A stretch of DNA of 64,000 bases from Rostratula benghalensis (lineage: Eukaryota; Chordata; Aves; Charadriiformes; Rostratulidae), in the NCBI GenBank assembly GCA_013399305.1, contig VXAI01000013.1:2140510-2204509 (forward strand). Direction: 5' to 3'. A program made the position numbers and the translations under genes. Of the stretch, positions 26,209 to 38,645 are shown one piece after another (position 1 is the stretch's first letter; every line of letters starts with the position of its first letter). The notes beneath the pieces are model-generated. The model saw only the letters and a program-made list of their open reading frames with translations, was not told where the DNA came from and did no database searches.

Positions 26209-26639
26209 TGCCCATGTAGTATCAGAACTAGAGGAAGAGACAGGAGAGTTTTAGGGGGATTTGGAGCCTTAAAAGAACACAGAAAATAGTGGCTGATGAA
26301 AGAAAGCAGTTTCACTGTGTGCTGCACCTTTAAAATCATAAATGTGCTTCATGTAGAGATGAATGCAATATATATATAGTCTCTGAATTAATCTTGATCT
26401 TCTGAATTAATTTATGCCATTTGCAGAGGGGCAGACAGGCTCCTGCAAAAGGGTGGTGATGTGGGACTGGGAATAGTTGCTGCATAACTCTGACTGTGCG
26501 GTGTTTTAACATCAATGCCATGAACTCTGAGCCAGATGTATTCAAGGCCTTGCCTGTGGCTTGATGACACATACCCTTTTCACAACAATTGGTGGATTTG
26601 TGGTAACAATCAAAAGGCATTTAAAATGCTTGGAATGTG

Positions 26640-26880
26640 GTTTAGAAACCCGCCTTGGCATCCCGCTTTTCATGTCTTAGCATAAATGCCTCAACTGTTT
26701 TTATTGTTCTGCAACTGCTCGTTTATTTTGAAAGAAAGAGCTTGGCCTGCAGTATTTGCATTCAACAATACTTGAAACAAGACGTTAAAGTCTTTTTTGA
26801 TTAGGCCGGTGAAATATTTCACATGAATAATGCCAACAGCTGGGTCAGACCTTTTGGTTTCGAGTAAGAGTTTATTTCAG
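26640..26880. promoter_or_regulatory. CpG-retaining candidate conserved element
   Basis: Six CpGs lie within 240 bp (CCCGCC, CCCGCT, CTCGTT, GACGTT, GCCGGT, TTCGAG) in an otherwise CpG-poor region. An inverted octamer ATTTGCAT is at 26754-26761. No open frame or repeat family explains the stretch. It looks like a vertebrate conserved non-coding element, but conservation cannot be tested here. Confidence 0.3.
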
Positions 26881-27213
26881 GCTTGCTAACTGAGAGGTTC
26901 TTTTTTTAGAGAGTTTCTGATAAATTGCCAGCTTGGAAATATACCACAGGACAGGAATGTCTTTTCAATTTATGTTGCAGTTGTACCACATTCTTTATAT
27001 ATTTCTGACTTTTTACCCTTATGACTGTATTTTAACAGTTTACAGAATGAATTGCCCCATAACTGATGAAATGGCACTTTCAGTAAAATAAAGAAAGAAT
27101 AATATTAATGTGAAACACATTTAGGAAGAAATTGTTTTTTTTGTGGGACAAGACAGAGACATGCTTATAGACTTATAGATAGACAAGGTATTCAGTATGC
27201 TTAAAACATACTT

Positions 27214-27267
27214 TGATTGATTAATTGATCAATAGATCAATATGCAGAAGGATAAAGAATCCTTCTG
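27214..27267. repeat. Palindrome cluster and perfect stem-loop
   Basis: The left part repeats TTGATTGATTAATTGATCAATAGATCAAT-type words, including the palindrome ATTGATCAAT. Immediately to the right, CAGAAGGAT (27245-27253), loop AAAGA and ATCCTTCTG (27259-27267) form a perfect 9-bp stem. The cluster lies about 40 bp left of a recent tandem duplication, so secondary structure may have promoted replication slippage. Confidence 0.65.
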
Positions 27268-27308
27268 TTATTGAGCAGTTTGTCTAATTTTAAAATTTAA
27301 ATATAACA

Positions 27309-27410
27309 CTGTTTAGCAATAAAGAAGCAGCCAATAAGCTTTCTTTCCTCTGTACTTTACTGTTTAGCCATAAAGAAGCAGCCAATAAGCTTTCTTTCCT
27401 CTGTACTTTA
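27309..27410. repeat. Two-copy tandem duplication, 51-bp unit
   Basis: Positions 27309-27359 and 27360-27410 are adjacent direct copies of a 51-bp unit beginning CTGTTTAGC and ending TGTACTTTA. They differ at a single base (GCAATAAAG versus GCCATAAAG). Near-identity implies a recent event, or a collapsed or mis-joined assembly copy. Confidence 0.95.
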
Positions 27411-30400
27411 TTTGGCAATTAGTGATTAAAATAATTTTCTGGATATTAGTAAGACAGAAATCAATAGAAGCGTTGGTGATGAGATGAAAGACTATCTTGC
27501 TTAACATCAGAGGGAAGAGAAGTTTGGTTAAGCAGCTAAACTTATCAAAATCTTTAGTGGATAATTTCTCCTCTACCAAAAAACCCCCACAGTTTTCCTG
27601 TTTTAATATTTGAATTCTCATATACAGAGTGGGATCATCAGCTTTTATGAAGTTTTTAGCCAATGAAGGTCATCTGCTTTTAAATCTGAGGACCAGTGTT
27701 GGGAGAATCACCGTTACTATTGCTAATCACTCTGCTTCTCTGAGATGCAGATCCAGCCTGTTTGGCTTTTGAGTAATGGAGACAGTCAACCTGGGGACAG
27801 CTGTAGAAGTTCCTGCCACCTAGTGCCAACTCTGACTCTCTTGCAGGGGAAAATCTTGCTGCTCAAGTAACAGCTATTTGACCTAGCATAATAAGGGAAA
27901 ATAAAAAAAAATACTGGTTCAGGTTACTATATAAGACCCCATAATACAAAGTTCAGCTCTTGGTCTGTGTTCAGTTAGTCTCTGTAGTAAAGATGAGAGT
28001 TTCTGAGGGGAAAGAACAGCTGTAAGTGGGTCCAATTGCAGCTGTTCCAGGAATTCTGTTTGTGGCTTAGAAACCCCTCAACCCAGATCTTCAGTGATTC
28101 TGTTTCTTTAGTTGTTGTGATCAGAATAAACCAGGGGAAAGGAATTATATGACACCAATCCATCATATGTTGGTTTTGGCTGTTCCGTAAAAACCCATGC
28201 AAGAACTTTTATTACCATTACTATTACCAACCTGACAGTGTCTTTTGATACACTAGCAGGACTTTTGCACTGACTGCATCTCTTCCAAAATCTGTAAGGT
28301 GGTTGGAACCAAACCAAAACATATCTTTTGGTTCCCTCTACCACGTTCTACTTTCTAGGCCATGCTACATTCAGAAAAGACTGTGTGACATGAGAACCTT
28401 CAGATTACCTGCCACAAGGACTTTCTTTACCTTTTAAGTTTGTGCTGCAGATCATTTCTGTCAGCTTATTTGAGACTGTGATACCGTACAGATGCATCAG
28501 ACTTGCTTTCTCATAATGTAGCAAGTGGGAGACAACAAAATATCTCCTTTTCCTTCTAATCGGCTGGTAGATACTGACAAATGTTTGAATTTCAAGAATA
28601 ACAACTGGTAGTTTGATGGTGAAGAATTGGGATGCTTGTTCTTGGAAATTAAAACCTTTCCTTGAGAATATTTTGACTCTCTCACAATCAGTTCAAAACT
28701 CATTCTTCCACTGCACAGAAATGAACATAATTTGAATGTCCCTTATTTCTCTGCCATTTACTTTTACTTTTACATTGTACTTTCTGTGGTATCTTCAGAG
28801 CACCAGCTTTAATGTATCACTGTGATTACTATCAGACCAAAAGAACCACATATCTAAGCTGGCTACAAACTAGAATAATCTTTGTAGTTTCTGACACCGG
28901 GCTTTTCCGGGGAAATCACCAGTGTTGGTGTCTGTTTAGTAACTGTGCTTGCACCAAAGCTTTGCTGTTTTCCTGTTTTCAGGCCAGCTTGGAGTATTTT
29001 ATCATAAATACAGTGGAAAAGAGTAGTTTTCTATTTATCTTCCTCATATGTGGTTCAATATCTGCTTGATACCCAATAATACCTTATTTTTTTTTAAAAA
29101 AAATTGCATTTGTTTTAATAGAAATAAATATCAGTGAGGATAACAAGATCATGAAACTTCTGTATTAAGGCAGCTTTTCTCCAACTTTAATTAAAACACC
29201 ATTATTTCAGCACAAAAAGTTTGATCCAGTCACTACGCCCGTTCACAGGAGTTGGAACAAAGTTGCCTCTTTTGGAAATTGTACCCTTAATTTGTTGTTA
29301 ATTTATAGGTCATATCTCTTGATGTAATTTAAAGTATAAATTTACATAAGTTTTCCTTGAAAATATAAAACTCCTCTGTGGAGGACTAGAGAACTCATAA
29401 GAATGGTTCTTATTAAAGCTTGAAGTAACACTGTCCTGGAAATGTCTTTATAGAGAGTGACAGTTCAAAGTCTGTTGCACCAGCATAACAGTTAGGTCTT
29501 CTTGGTATTTCTCTCCTAATGCTGAAAAAATAGAAAAAAAAATCTAATATTCCAGCAAGCAGTGAGAAATTTTGATTTGATATTAGACAGAGAAGTACAA
29601 TAGTACACTTGATATAAAATCCTTGTTAGTCTTAAACTATGATTAATAGCAACCTACATAATAGTTAAAGCGGCTCCCTTTCCTGCCTCATCTTTAAGTA
29701 CAGACATGCTGTCTACTTCTACCGGAAATTACTCATTTAACAAGATCACTCTTGTTTACTGTTCCTTGCCAAGGACCTAGTTAGGTTTCGGCAAATTACT
29801 TACGCTAATTTTATGTAGGTATTCTGGAGTCATAACTTCATCACATAGTGACTAAAACTCAAAGTCTGTCAAGTTGCTGGACTATGTTCAGATGTGGAGA
29901 GACTTATCCTAACATTTAATTCTAGATGGATTTCATTTCCCAAAAATATTTTCCATTTCCAGAAGCAGCTGTCATGCTATCAATTCATAACACTCTTCAA
30001 AGTTACAAATATGCTCACAAATTTTGAATATTAGAATAAGAAGACAGATATAATGTACTTACTGATTAAAAGACTAAAAATTATGCACAGAAAATTTCAT
30101 CTGCCATTTCAATTGCTGGTGAACTAAACGTGACAAGATTGCAGAATTGACCCTGAAACACGTATTTCAATGCTAACTGTATAAAGCTTAACATCTTCCT
30201 TAGAAGATTTTTAAAAGAAAGCTGCTAAACCCTACCCCTTTTATAAGGAGATCAATGAACGATTAACTGCTATGCTTGTCAATGCAAAATCAACTGAATT
30301 TTGATTCTAAACACTATGAAATCCAACAATGCAAAATGCTATCATGTGTAATATTATGTAAGATATTTCCCTCCCTCAGTATCTCCATGTGAGCTATCAA

Positions 30401-32542
30401 AACAAGAGTACTTGCAGTAAAAGGATGTGAAAGATTTAGTCAAGTGTGCGGGCACAATGTGATGGCCACATACTACTATTCTGTGAAAAATGTGGTATCA
30501 TACCTTTGTGTAGTTCAAGCAGAAAGATCCTACAACAAGTTTGTCACGCTAACATGACAGGGCAACACCTTAAGCAACCTTGCATTATTGTCTTCGCTGA
30601 CTCACAAGCATTCACTTGCCGTTTTGCAATGTCTGGTATGTCCTACTATCATTTGATTTACAATGAGGAGATGAGGTTCACATGCTTTCTGAAGTCCCGG
30701 TAACTCCTAGTAAAAAGATTGGAGTGTCATAAAATCATCTAAAAGCCTCTGGTTTAGCCAGAGGGGAACATACAATGTCAAAAAACAGGGGACGGGGGAT
30801 GTCAGTGTTTGCAAACCAGAATATGGTGCTCAGGCTCCTGGGTCTTCAACTGAAAAAGACTGTACTGAGACATGAATTAATCAACTAAATTTCAGGTGGT
30901 GCTATTATGGGCCATCCCAGAGAGGCTAGGAGAACACAGCCAGTGTTGGTGAGCTTCCCTCTCGCTGACCTGAGAGTACAGATCTACGTCCTTGAAGTAC
31001 AGTACAAAAAACTCACTTGAATTTTCTTTCTTTGACTTTAGGGAAACAGATTTCAGTGAACTAGCGTGGTAATTGCATGTTTTAAAAGCTGCATGATTTG
31101 GTGCTAGTCTTTGATAATTTTGCCTCTGAGTGTTAAAACAGGCAATAGCTATATTGTGGTGAAGAATTCCTCTCCTATTCTTGCTGACCAGATCATTCTT
31201 TAGAAGTAGAAAATAAGTTCTTATATGATCAACTACTAGTGTCTCAGCCAAAAAAAATGGTATCTCATAGGAAAAGAGGTTATAGTTTCTTAAATGACTC
31301 TCATCTGTGGATTACTCTGTATCCAGTGCAACGCAAATGCTGGTATCTGAAATCACTGGTAGTGGTGTGTTCAAGGAAACACAGCTACTTCAGATCCAAC
31401 TTCCAACATGTGCTATATGAAAAACATCTTATTTCTATTGTAAGCCTAACTTAGTCGTTGTGGATAAATTAAATTAAGCGGGGGTTGAAGTAGTTCTTGG
31501 CAGTGTTGTAAGTCCTACAGAAAGTTTAAATGCTAATTTGTATCAAAACCCGAGTGTAGGTATCCTGCTCAGTCAAAGCTCAATTTAAATAGATAGGGCT
31601 TCATTTTTTCTGGATTTGGGGTGTTAGGCTTTTTGGGGTTTGTCTTTTTCAGAATTTTGTGTAACATACAAAAATGACAGATAATTCATAATGGTTCTTC
31701 TCTAGTTCTGCACTGAATATTTTTTAAGAGCTAATAGTAGAGAAATTAATTCATTCTTTGCATGAACTCCAGGAAGCGATTTTATTTACTGATAGAATAT
31801 GAAGAAATCAGTATTAAGTTAAATGTCAAAACTCTTCATTAGGAAATACTAAATTGTATCATTTTGAGTTTGTAGCCCCCAGGAAGATAAACCAGGATTG
31901 TAATGCTATGATGACATTGCTTGAATTTTACTGATAGCTTCAGCTCTTCACATTTCAGTCCTAAATTTCTTTTTTCTAATTTCATCTCCTGCTTAAACAA
32001 TTTGAGATTCTAGAATTTTCTAAACGTAAACATGTTCAAATAGTTGAATATCTGGTAGTAAGATGACAAAATTCATATTTTTTTTCATCCAAAAGGAAGA
32101 TAAAAGCAAGTACTTAACGTAAAATTGCCTAATAACCCACCTAATGAGTAACAGTGGCAAATACACTTTATTATATGAAGAAAATCATAATAAGTTTAGT
32201 TGAACAACTGTTAGCGCCACAAACTAAAATTTTCTTCATTTATTACTAAAAGTCAAACCTCCTGTTTGTGTTTGCTTGTGGACACTGACTTGCATTGAAG
32301 TTTTGGATATACATACAAAAATTACATAAATGAAAAGAACTGATGAGGACAAGGACTGAGGTTGCTTTCTAGGAACATTGTGATTCAAATAATCACATTC
32401 TCATATCCTAATTATTTGCATTTTCCATAAGGATATTCTTTAACTTAAAACAAAATTTTATATACATATATATAGATATACACATGGAAATCTGAGGAGG
32501 AGTAGCTGATCAGCTGATCTCTTCTTTCTGGTATCCATTGAT
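27411..32542. other. Non-coding AT-rich stretch, no gene seen
   Basis: About 5.1 kb with no supportable gene. The longest open frame (minus, 30892-31251, 119 codons) opens with TTG and has no internal ATG until near its end, so it is taken as chance. A mirror-like T9A8 tract lies at about 29087-29103, and a small 7-bp stem-loop (CCTCTGG, loop TTTAG, CCAGAGG) at 30746-30764. Confidence 0.6.
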
Positions 32543-32812
32543 AGGATGTGAGGGAATGGTTTAAAAAGCTGCGTCAGGGGATGTTCAGATTCGATATTAG
32601 GAAAAAGTTATTTACTGAGAGGCCAGTCAAGCACTGGATCAAGTGCCTCAGGGAAGTAGTCACAGGCCCAAGCTTGTCCATGCTCAAGAATAGTTTGGCT
32701 AATGTTCTTAGATATATGGTTTAACTTTTAGATTGCCTGTGTGGCAACAGGAGTTGGAGATGATGATCTTCTTGAGTCCCTTCCAAATCTGGGTATTCTA
32801 TGATTCTATGAA
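32543..32812 (+). mobile_element. CR1 LINE 3' fragment, plus strand
   Basis: 'atgttcagattcgatattag' with 'gaaaaagttatttactgag' and 'aggccagtcaagcactggat' is typical CR1 3' sequence. The copy ends in 'gagtcccttccaaatctggg' and ATTCTATGATTCTATGA. It is 5'-truncated, carries several indels relative to usual copies (a divergent, AT-rich middle at about 32690-32745), and has no reverse-transcriptase coding part. Confidence 0.95.
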
Positions 32813-33771
32813 TAGCTTTTAAACTTTCTGGTGTCAAATTGGCCAAAATTGGGGGGAAAAAAAGAATTGCAGAAAAGTTGGATTTATTTTTAGCTCACTA
32901 TTAGCATACATAGCAAAAGAAGGTTTGAAGAGTAAATTTTCATTTTTTACACTCTTCACAAAGAGGAAGCAGGTAATATGGAGTTATTGAGGAGTTTCTA
33001 CCCTTTATTCATTTGTTTAATTTACAATGTTTAACATAATTATTGTTTTTGTTTTATTTCAAGGTGTACATTTCATCTATGAAAGTGAGAGAAGGTGAAA
33101 GCAATTTTCATTTTACCATATAACTTAATAGGCAAAAGAATTGGATTTTAATAAGGGAGGGAAAAAAAAAAATCAATTTAGCAAGCAGCTTAAAATAAAT
33201 GTGAGAATGGAAAAAAATTCTTTATGGAAAAAGAAATTTTATAGAAATAGAAAGACAAAACCTGTGCAAAATTGTCAGAAATAGATGGTAAGAATGATAA
33301 TGAATGCATCATTATGAAACTGTGTCAATACAGGTTTAGTTTTATACAATAGTATCCCAGAAATTAGAGAAGGCAAAAACGTATGGCACTATAATTATAT
33401 TGTATTATAACACTTTAAGGTTTATTATCTTAACAAGTATATCTAAACTGTGCCCAGAAAAAAGGTAATAAATGATTATATGTCTTCTATGATGCACTGG
33501 AGGAATGGACCATATAGACATACAAAAGAAAGGCCAAAACCAGCTAGAGGGAAAGGCCTGGAAAAGACTGTCACGGGAATACAAATATAACACATAATCC
33601 TTTTTAAAAGGTGAAAAATTAATGACAACATATAGGAAGTGAATCATGTGAGAACTCTCTAAGTAAAATAAGAAATACTGTCATGTTTAATTAATGCTAC
33701 TTATGTCTTGTTATCAAAGGAATGGAAGATTATGATAATAGCAAAATTTCATGTTCAATGAAATAACAAGA

Positions 33772-33787
33772 GATGTATGCATACATC
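33772..33787. repeat. Perfect 16-base palindrome
   Basis: GATGTATGCATACATC is identical to its own reverse complement. The centre TATGCATA contains overlapping octamer-like ATGCAT. Probably a chance palindrome, or a dimeric factor site. Confidence 0.6.
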
Positions 33788-36716
33788 AGAAATCTTACAA
33801 GTTACAAAAAATTTATGTGCTAGATAATATTTAATTGTGCTGACCAATCATATCATTCTTGGAACTTACAAAGAGATGTTGATGTTGTATTGTAGAATAT
33901 CCTTGGTAATCTCAGCAGTGACAGATCATTCTGGATAGAAACCAAGTTGTAAAAAGTGCCAATGACTATTATTTCTTTAAACAAGGCAACAAGAGACAGC
34001 CAGAGTACACACTTTAAACTCTATTAAAGTCTAATGCAGTCTCAGTCATAACAGTTTTCATTATTTACAGTGGAATCAAAATGTTGCAGCTAATAGTTCA
34101 TTAAAATTTTCTTCATCAAAAAAAGAACAAAGACAAGGGTTCGAGGCTGTGATGGAAGATTACAACTAAGAATGTTTAGTAAAGGTTTACTAGAAGCATA
34201 AAACTTATTCTTCAGGAAAGGAATCTCTTGAGTCTGAAAAAATCACAGTGAGAAGCCTCTTAAATTGCTAGCAGAACTTTTTTACTTAACATACCTTTGT
34301 TTGCAGAAAAAAAAATATCTGCAGAGATGTCCCCATTTAATATGAATTTCCCACAAATTAGAAGGACAGACACATTTGAAGAAAAGTTTTCAGAATCCCC
34401 CCTATTGCCCATCTAAAAGGGAAATAAAAGGAGGATGCCTAGAAAGTGGGAGATCTTGAAATGTCTTCTTTTCAATTAATGAAAGATTCAATTAAAGGTT
34501 CAAAAGGATGAAAGAGAAGACAAATACAGTCAAAAGAAGATAATTGCCCCATGTAAAGGAAAGTATTTCTATGATTTTTTCTGATTTCCCTATTAAGAAT
34601 ATTGTCTATATTGAAATATTTTATTAAATAGCTTTGTTAAAAGCGTGATTGCAAGGCATGACTCTCACTTTTAAAAAAGGAGTAACATGGAATGAAATTA
34701 TGATATTTTTTTCTCTGCAGAGTAAGGAGGTCTCTGATTCAAATTCCTAATGCTCTGAGTCCTACAATATTCTAAAATAGTTTTATTTCCCAACCCAACC
34801 CTGTGAAGGAAAGTTGTATGCAGAAAGAAAATAGATCCATATGCTTATCATGCTGAGATCCTAGAACAGTGCTCCTAATCATTGCTCTGGATATGCTAAT
34901 TCTCAAAAGCAGTATATGAATTGTGCATATTGCAGTAGATGCATAAGCTTTACAACAGACATCTCCTGCTCGTGGCTACAGGCAATTGTTCAATCTTCTG
35001 ACATTGTTCACTGCCACTGGAAGTAAAAAAAGTATATTTAGGTACTCATCCAGGTTAAATAAAGTGTGACGCTGCCAACGGGACACTGCTCAGTGCAATG
35101 GAAGATGACTGAACCACTGAACTACCGTTTATTTAATGTGTTTCCATAACAGGAAATGTTCTATAAATGTACTAAAAACAGGAGAATGGCCAGCATAAGG
35201 AGTACAGTAGTAAAGATTAAGATGTAAGATGTGAACTCTGGATACATAAGCTAAAGAATCTCAGGCAAACCTGTGTTTCCTTTGCATTTGCCCAGTGTGC
35301 AATTATATTGAAATTTTATCTCCAGTGGCGGGAGGTGAATAACTTATGTAGTCTTCTAATGGATTGACTGGTGGTTTTAGGGTCCATGTGGTTTACTTGT
35401 TCAATATGCAATCCAGTTAAAATTAGTTCAGAAATCTCTGTGTTAGCCTGTGTTAAAGAACAGAATGAAATAAAGATTGCAATGATGTCTAACCATTCCT
35501 GAATTTCTTTTTTTCCTGAAAGTGGGACAAAATGTAAACATGGAGAGAAAAATTCTGAAGAAATTTCTGGCTATTGCACCATTTGTTACTAACAAAACCT
35601 AGGTGATGTTCTTTTTTCAAACATAGATTCAAATGTAGATTTGTCTTACACATTAAACTATCTCCCTTGATAGCAATATGTAACATTTAGGACAAATTAG
35701 GCCTTGTTTCTCATATAAACTTTGCTCTTCCTGATCTTTTTGGACTCTACATAAATGTCTCTGGACCTGTTAAAGCTTTATCTGAGTAGATTATTAGATA
35801 AAATTTAATTAAGAAGGATAACTTGATCAAAACTTCACTTAACTATGATTGGTTCCCCCACGAACACAAAACACACTAAGGAATAGCATTTCTCCTCAGT
35901 ATTTCAGATGTTGTTTGTTTGATAGACCAGTGTTTTGGTATTTATTTTATAGTGAAATCTTGTTTTCATGAAATTTTAATTCCCAAATAAGTTCTAGAAT
36001 CCAAGTGTTTTTTGGTGAAATTACTTCTTTGACTCAGAACGATTTAGCTGGCACTTTTTTCATTAGGCATTATTTACTTTAGTACCAGACACTTTCCTGA
36101 AATCACAGATTGCTTTACGTATTTATTATAAGCAACTGTTCAGGTTAGATAAAAATAACATTGGCATCATCACCATATACGGTGATTTTGTGCTCTGTTC
36201 TTCCAAGTTGGACCCCTATAATAAATTAAATGGGTCCTACCCTCTTGGCAAAATGTTCCACGGTCGGTGCCAACAGCAAAAGAGACAATGGACATGCCTC
36301 ATTCCTCTCTGAAATTCAGACAAGACCTATTTAACCCCATTGATTTAGGCAGCTGGTTTTAGCTTTAAATAAAGACAAACAATCCATTCAAGTACCTGGG
36401 GGAGAGCATGAAAGGAAGTATCTGTATGGGATCGGACTTTAATTAAGAAGTTCTGTCCTGTCCTATTGCAGGTGTGTTTAAACTCAGCAAAAGCAGCAGA
36501 AATTGATTTATTTTTGATCTGGCAGCAGGAACAACTCTTGTAAGTATTACTTACAAAAGAAAAGGAGAATATAAGAGAATTAAAGATCGCCCCAAGGGAC
36601 GTCCTTAAATATTCAACAAAATTCACAGGGGATATACACAGGTCCTGGAGATTTATGTTTGTTTCAAATTTGCTATTGGTGCTTGGATTTCTTTATCTGG
36701 TATTATTTCTTTATCT

Positions 36717-36805
36717 AACCCCCCCCCCCAAAAAAAAAAAACCACCAAAAAAACCCCCCAAAAACCCCTAAAAACCCAAACCAATAAAACCAACCAAAAC
36801 CCCAG
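36717..36805. repeat. C/A low-complexity tract
   Basis: A run of 11 C is followed directly by 12 A and then by alternating A-runs and C-runs (ACCACC, A7, C6, A5, C4 and so on). Almost no G or T occurs across 89 bases. It may be a degenerate (CAAAA)n-type satellite. Such homopolymer junctions are error-prone in sequencing. Confidence 0.9.
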
Positions 36806-37893
36806 CCTGGGAATGGCCTGTCACGTTTAGAGATTTATTTTTTTTTAGTAACTTCAGAACATGGAATATCTGAAGTGCAGAAGTGTTTTGAGGTAAGTAA
36901 AAGTAAAGTTTCTTATTTGCATGCCAAGTTTATTGCATTTAATTGGTGAGATAATATGGGCTGCTTGACTCTTCCTAACTTAAAAGTCACTCTTCTCTTA
37001 CTGCTATCTTTTTAATGCAATATCTGTTTTGCATACATACTACATTTTGAGGTTTCAACTCTCATCAGCTTTATCAGTCTCTCCCTAATGTAGTTAATTT
37101 ATAAGAAGCACTTGGATAAATCTTTTTGTTTACATTTTTATGTATCTCCCTTTACTTTTTATCACCTATTCTGGTTTGATATTTATCTGAGTTCTTTTCT
37201 ATTCTTCATCATCAAATAAAAGACTGTGTTTATTGACTTTATATAGTGATTTCTCTGTATATTGAATTTAAGCAAGATCCAGACTGCTTGCTTGACATAT
37301 TTGATTCACCGAAACCTAGATATTAAGCATTTGCTCTCTGAAGGAAAATCCCAGGCAGCTTAAACCAAGTGTATCAATTCATTCCTATTTTTGTTGTAGT
37401 TGTTTGTTTGTTCTATTGTGGTTGGGCTTGTTTTTTGATGGGGAAGGTTCTCTTATTCATTCTTCTGAACTTCAGTTCTTTTTTATTAGATATTTACCAG
37501 TAAGAAATGGATACAATTGAATTAATCTCAAGAGCTAGTTACTTTCCTCAAATTGTTGTAAACTTTTCAAGATATACTTCAGCAAACATTTTAAGTTTGT
37601 TTTGTTTTTTTTGTTTTCATTGGGAGAATGCAGTGAGGTCACAGCTATTATTAATAAGTAAGCAATCCACAAAACTTTTTCACTTGTGAATGGCAAATGC
37701 AGGCCTGGGTAGAGATCACAAACTAGTCCCCATGACCACAATTTTTTAACTGTGTGGATCACCAGACTAGCTGAGCTTTACCATTCAAAGTATCTAAGAA
37801 GACCTAACTAGCCTTTTCTTTGGCTTCTGCTATTCACCATCCATGGAAGAAATAAAGTTCCTCACTGACTCTGAACGAAACATTAGAGTGACG

Positions 37894-37988
37894 TAGGCCC
37901 TGATACAGGAAAGAAGTCTTACTTAACAGCCTTTCAAAATTAAAGCTCTGAAGTAAATGGGATTACAGTTCATGTCTAAATTCTTGGA
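37894..37988. repeat. Probable relic of an ancient amniote palindromic repeat
   Basis: The order of words 'taggccctgatacaggaaag', CTTACTTAACAG, AGCTCTGAAGTAAATGGGATTACAG, TCATGTCTAAATTCTTGG parallels a repeat known from turtle, crocodile and bird genomes. From memory that repeat reads: ggccctgatccagcaaag, cttaagca..gctta, gaagtcaatgggactac, catgtgcttaa. Several diagnostic words occur in the right order. The copy is old and has no clean ends. Confidence 0.45.
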
Positions 37989-38299
37989 AGAAATTAATTT
38001 AAAGAGGACAAGGTATACATATGAAAAGGGAAAAAGGAATCTAATTTCTCATTCTACTAAGCAAACGATTACATACTCTACATGAATTAAGACGATTTGC
38101 TAAATTAGGACCCGATATGCCACACAAGACTTTGTCAGATTTGAAAAAGAATTATTCAGACAGAGTGGAAATATAAAATTAGCTTATGCCACATTAATTT
38201 AGTCAATGATTTTTTTTTTGTTTCCCGTGAGTGTTGTGAGACAATAATTATCTCATTCTCAAGTAGCTGGACATACAGTAATTTAAACTATCTGATTTA

Positions 38300-38645
38300 A
38301 CTATCTTTGTTTCTTTGTTAATCATTTTAAATTATAGCCATTAATTAATTTGAATATATCAGATGTGAATTGAAAGCAGTAGTTTGGAGCAGTATTTTCT
38401 GTGTAATGTACAGTATGTTGTAATTAAAGCTAGATGAGCTCTTTTAAAAAAAATAATTCCCTTAATTTGTCATATATGAGCACATGGTGAGCTTAATTAA
38501 TGTCAGTAGGGTAAAATCAAGCATTTTAAAGTGCTAATTTAGGATAACAGAGTATGAGCTGCTGCAAGTCTGAAATGCTCATTCATTTCTAATTGTGTGG
38601 TTTGTTACTGAAACATTTCATTGTTTTCTGCACAGAACAATTGAA
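38300..38645. promoter_or_regulatory. Homeodomain-site-rich candidate enhancer
   Basis: TTAATTAA occurs at 38341-38348 and 38493-38500, with TAATTA at 38421-38426 between them. Further TAAT cores, a CATATATG palindrome region and a TTTTAAAGTGCTAATTTAGG word lie close by. The block has no open frame and no repeat-family look, and resembles AT-rich vertebrate developmental enhancers. AT-rich DNA makes such sites common, so confidence is modest. Confidence 0.3.

Larger units (their letters stand above)
32813..37893. other. Non-coding, A-rich stretch with no gene seen
   Basis: About 5.1 kb. The part from 32.85 to 34.7 kb is strongly A-rich on this strand (many AAAAAA runs, for example near 33163-33174), giving strand asymmetry. 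No open frame exceeds about 93 codons. It holds a perfect 16-base palindrome (33772-33787), an 8-bp stem-loop TTGTAAGT-ATT-ACTTACAA at 36538-36556, and a C/A low-complexity tract (36717-36805). Confidence 0.6.

Noticed and set aside
30892..31251. 119-codon minus-strand frame
   Set aside because: It opens with TTG rather than ATG, has no internal ATG until close to its end, no recognised domain and no splice context.
34139..34155. GGTTCGAGGC, tRNA T-arm-like word
   Set aside because: No matching acceptor, D-arm or anticodon stem can be found around it.
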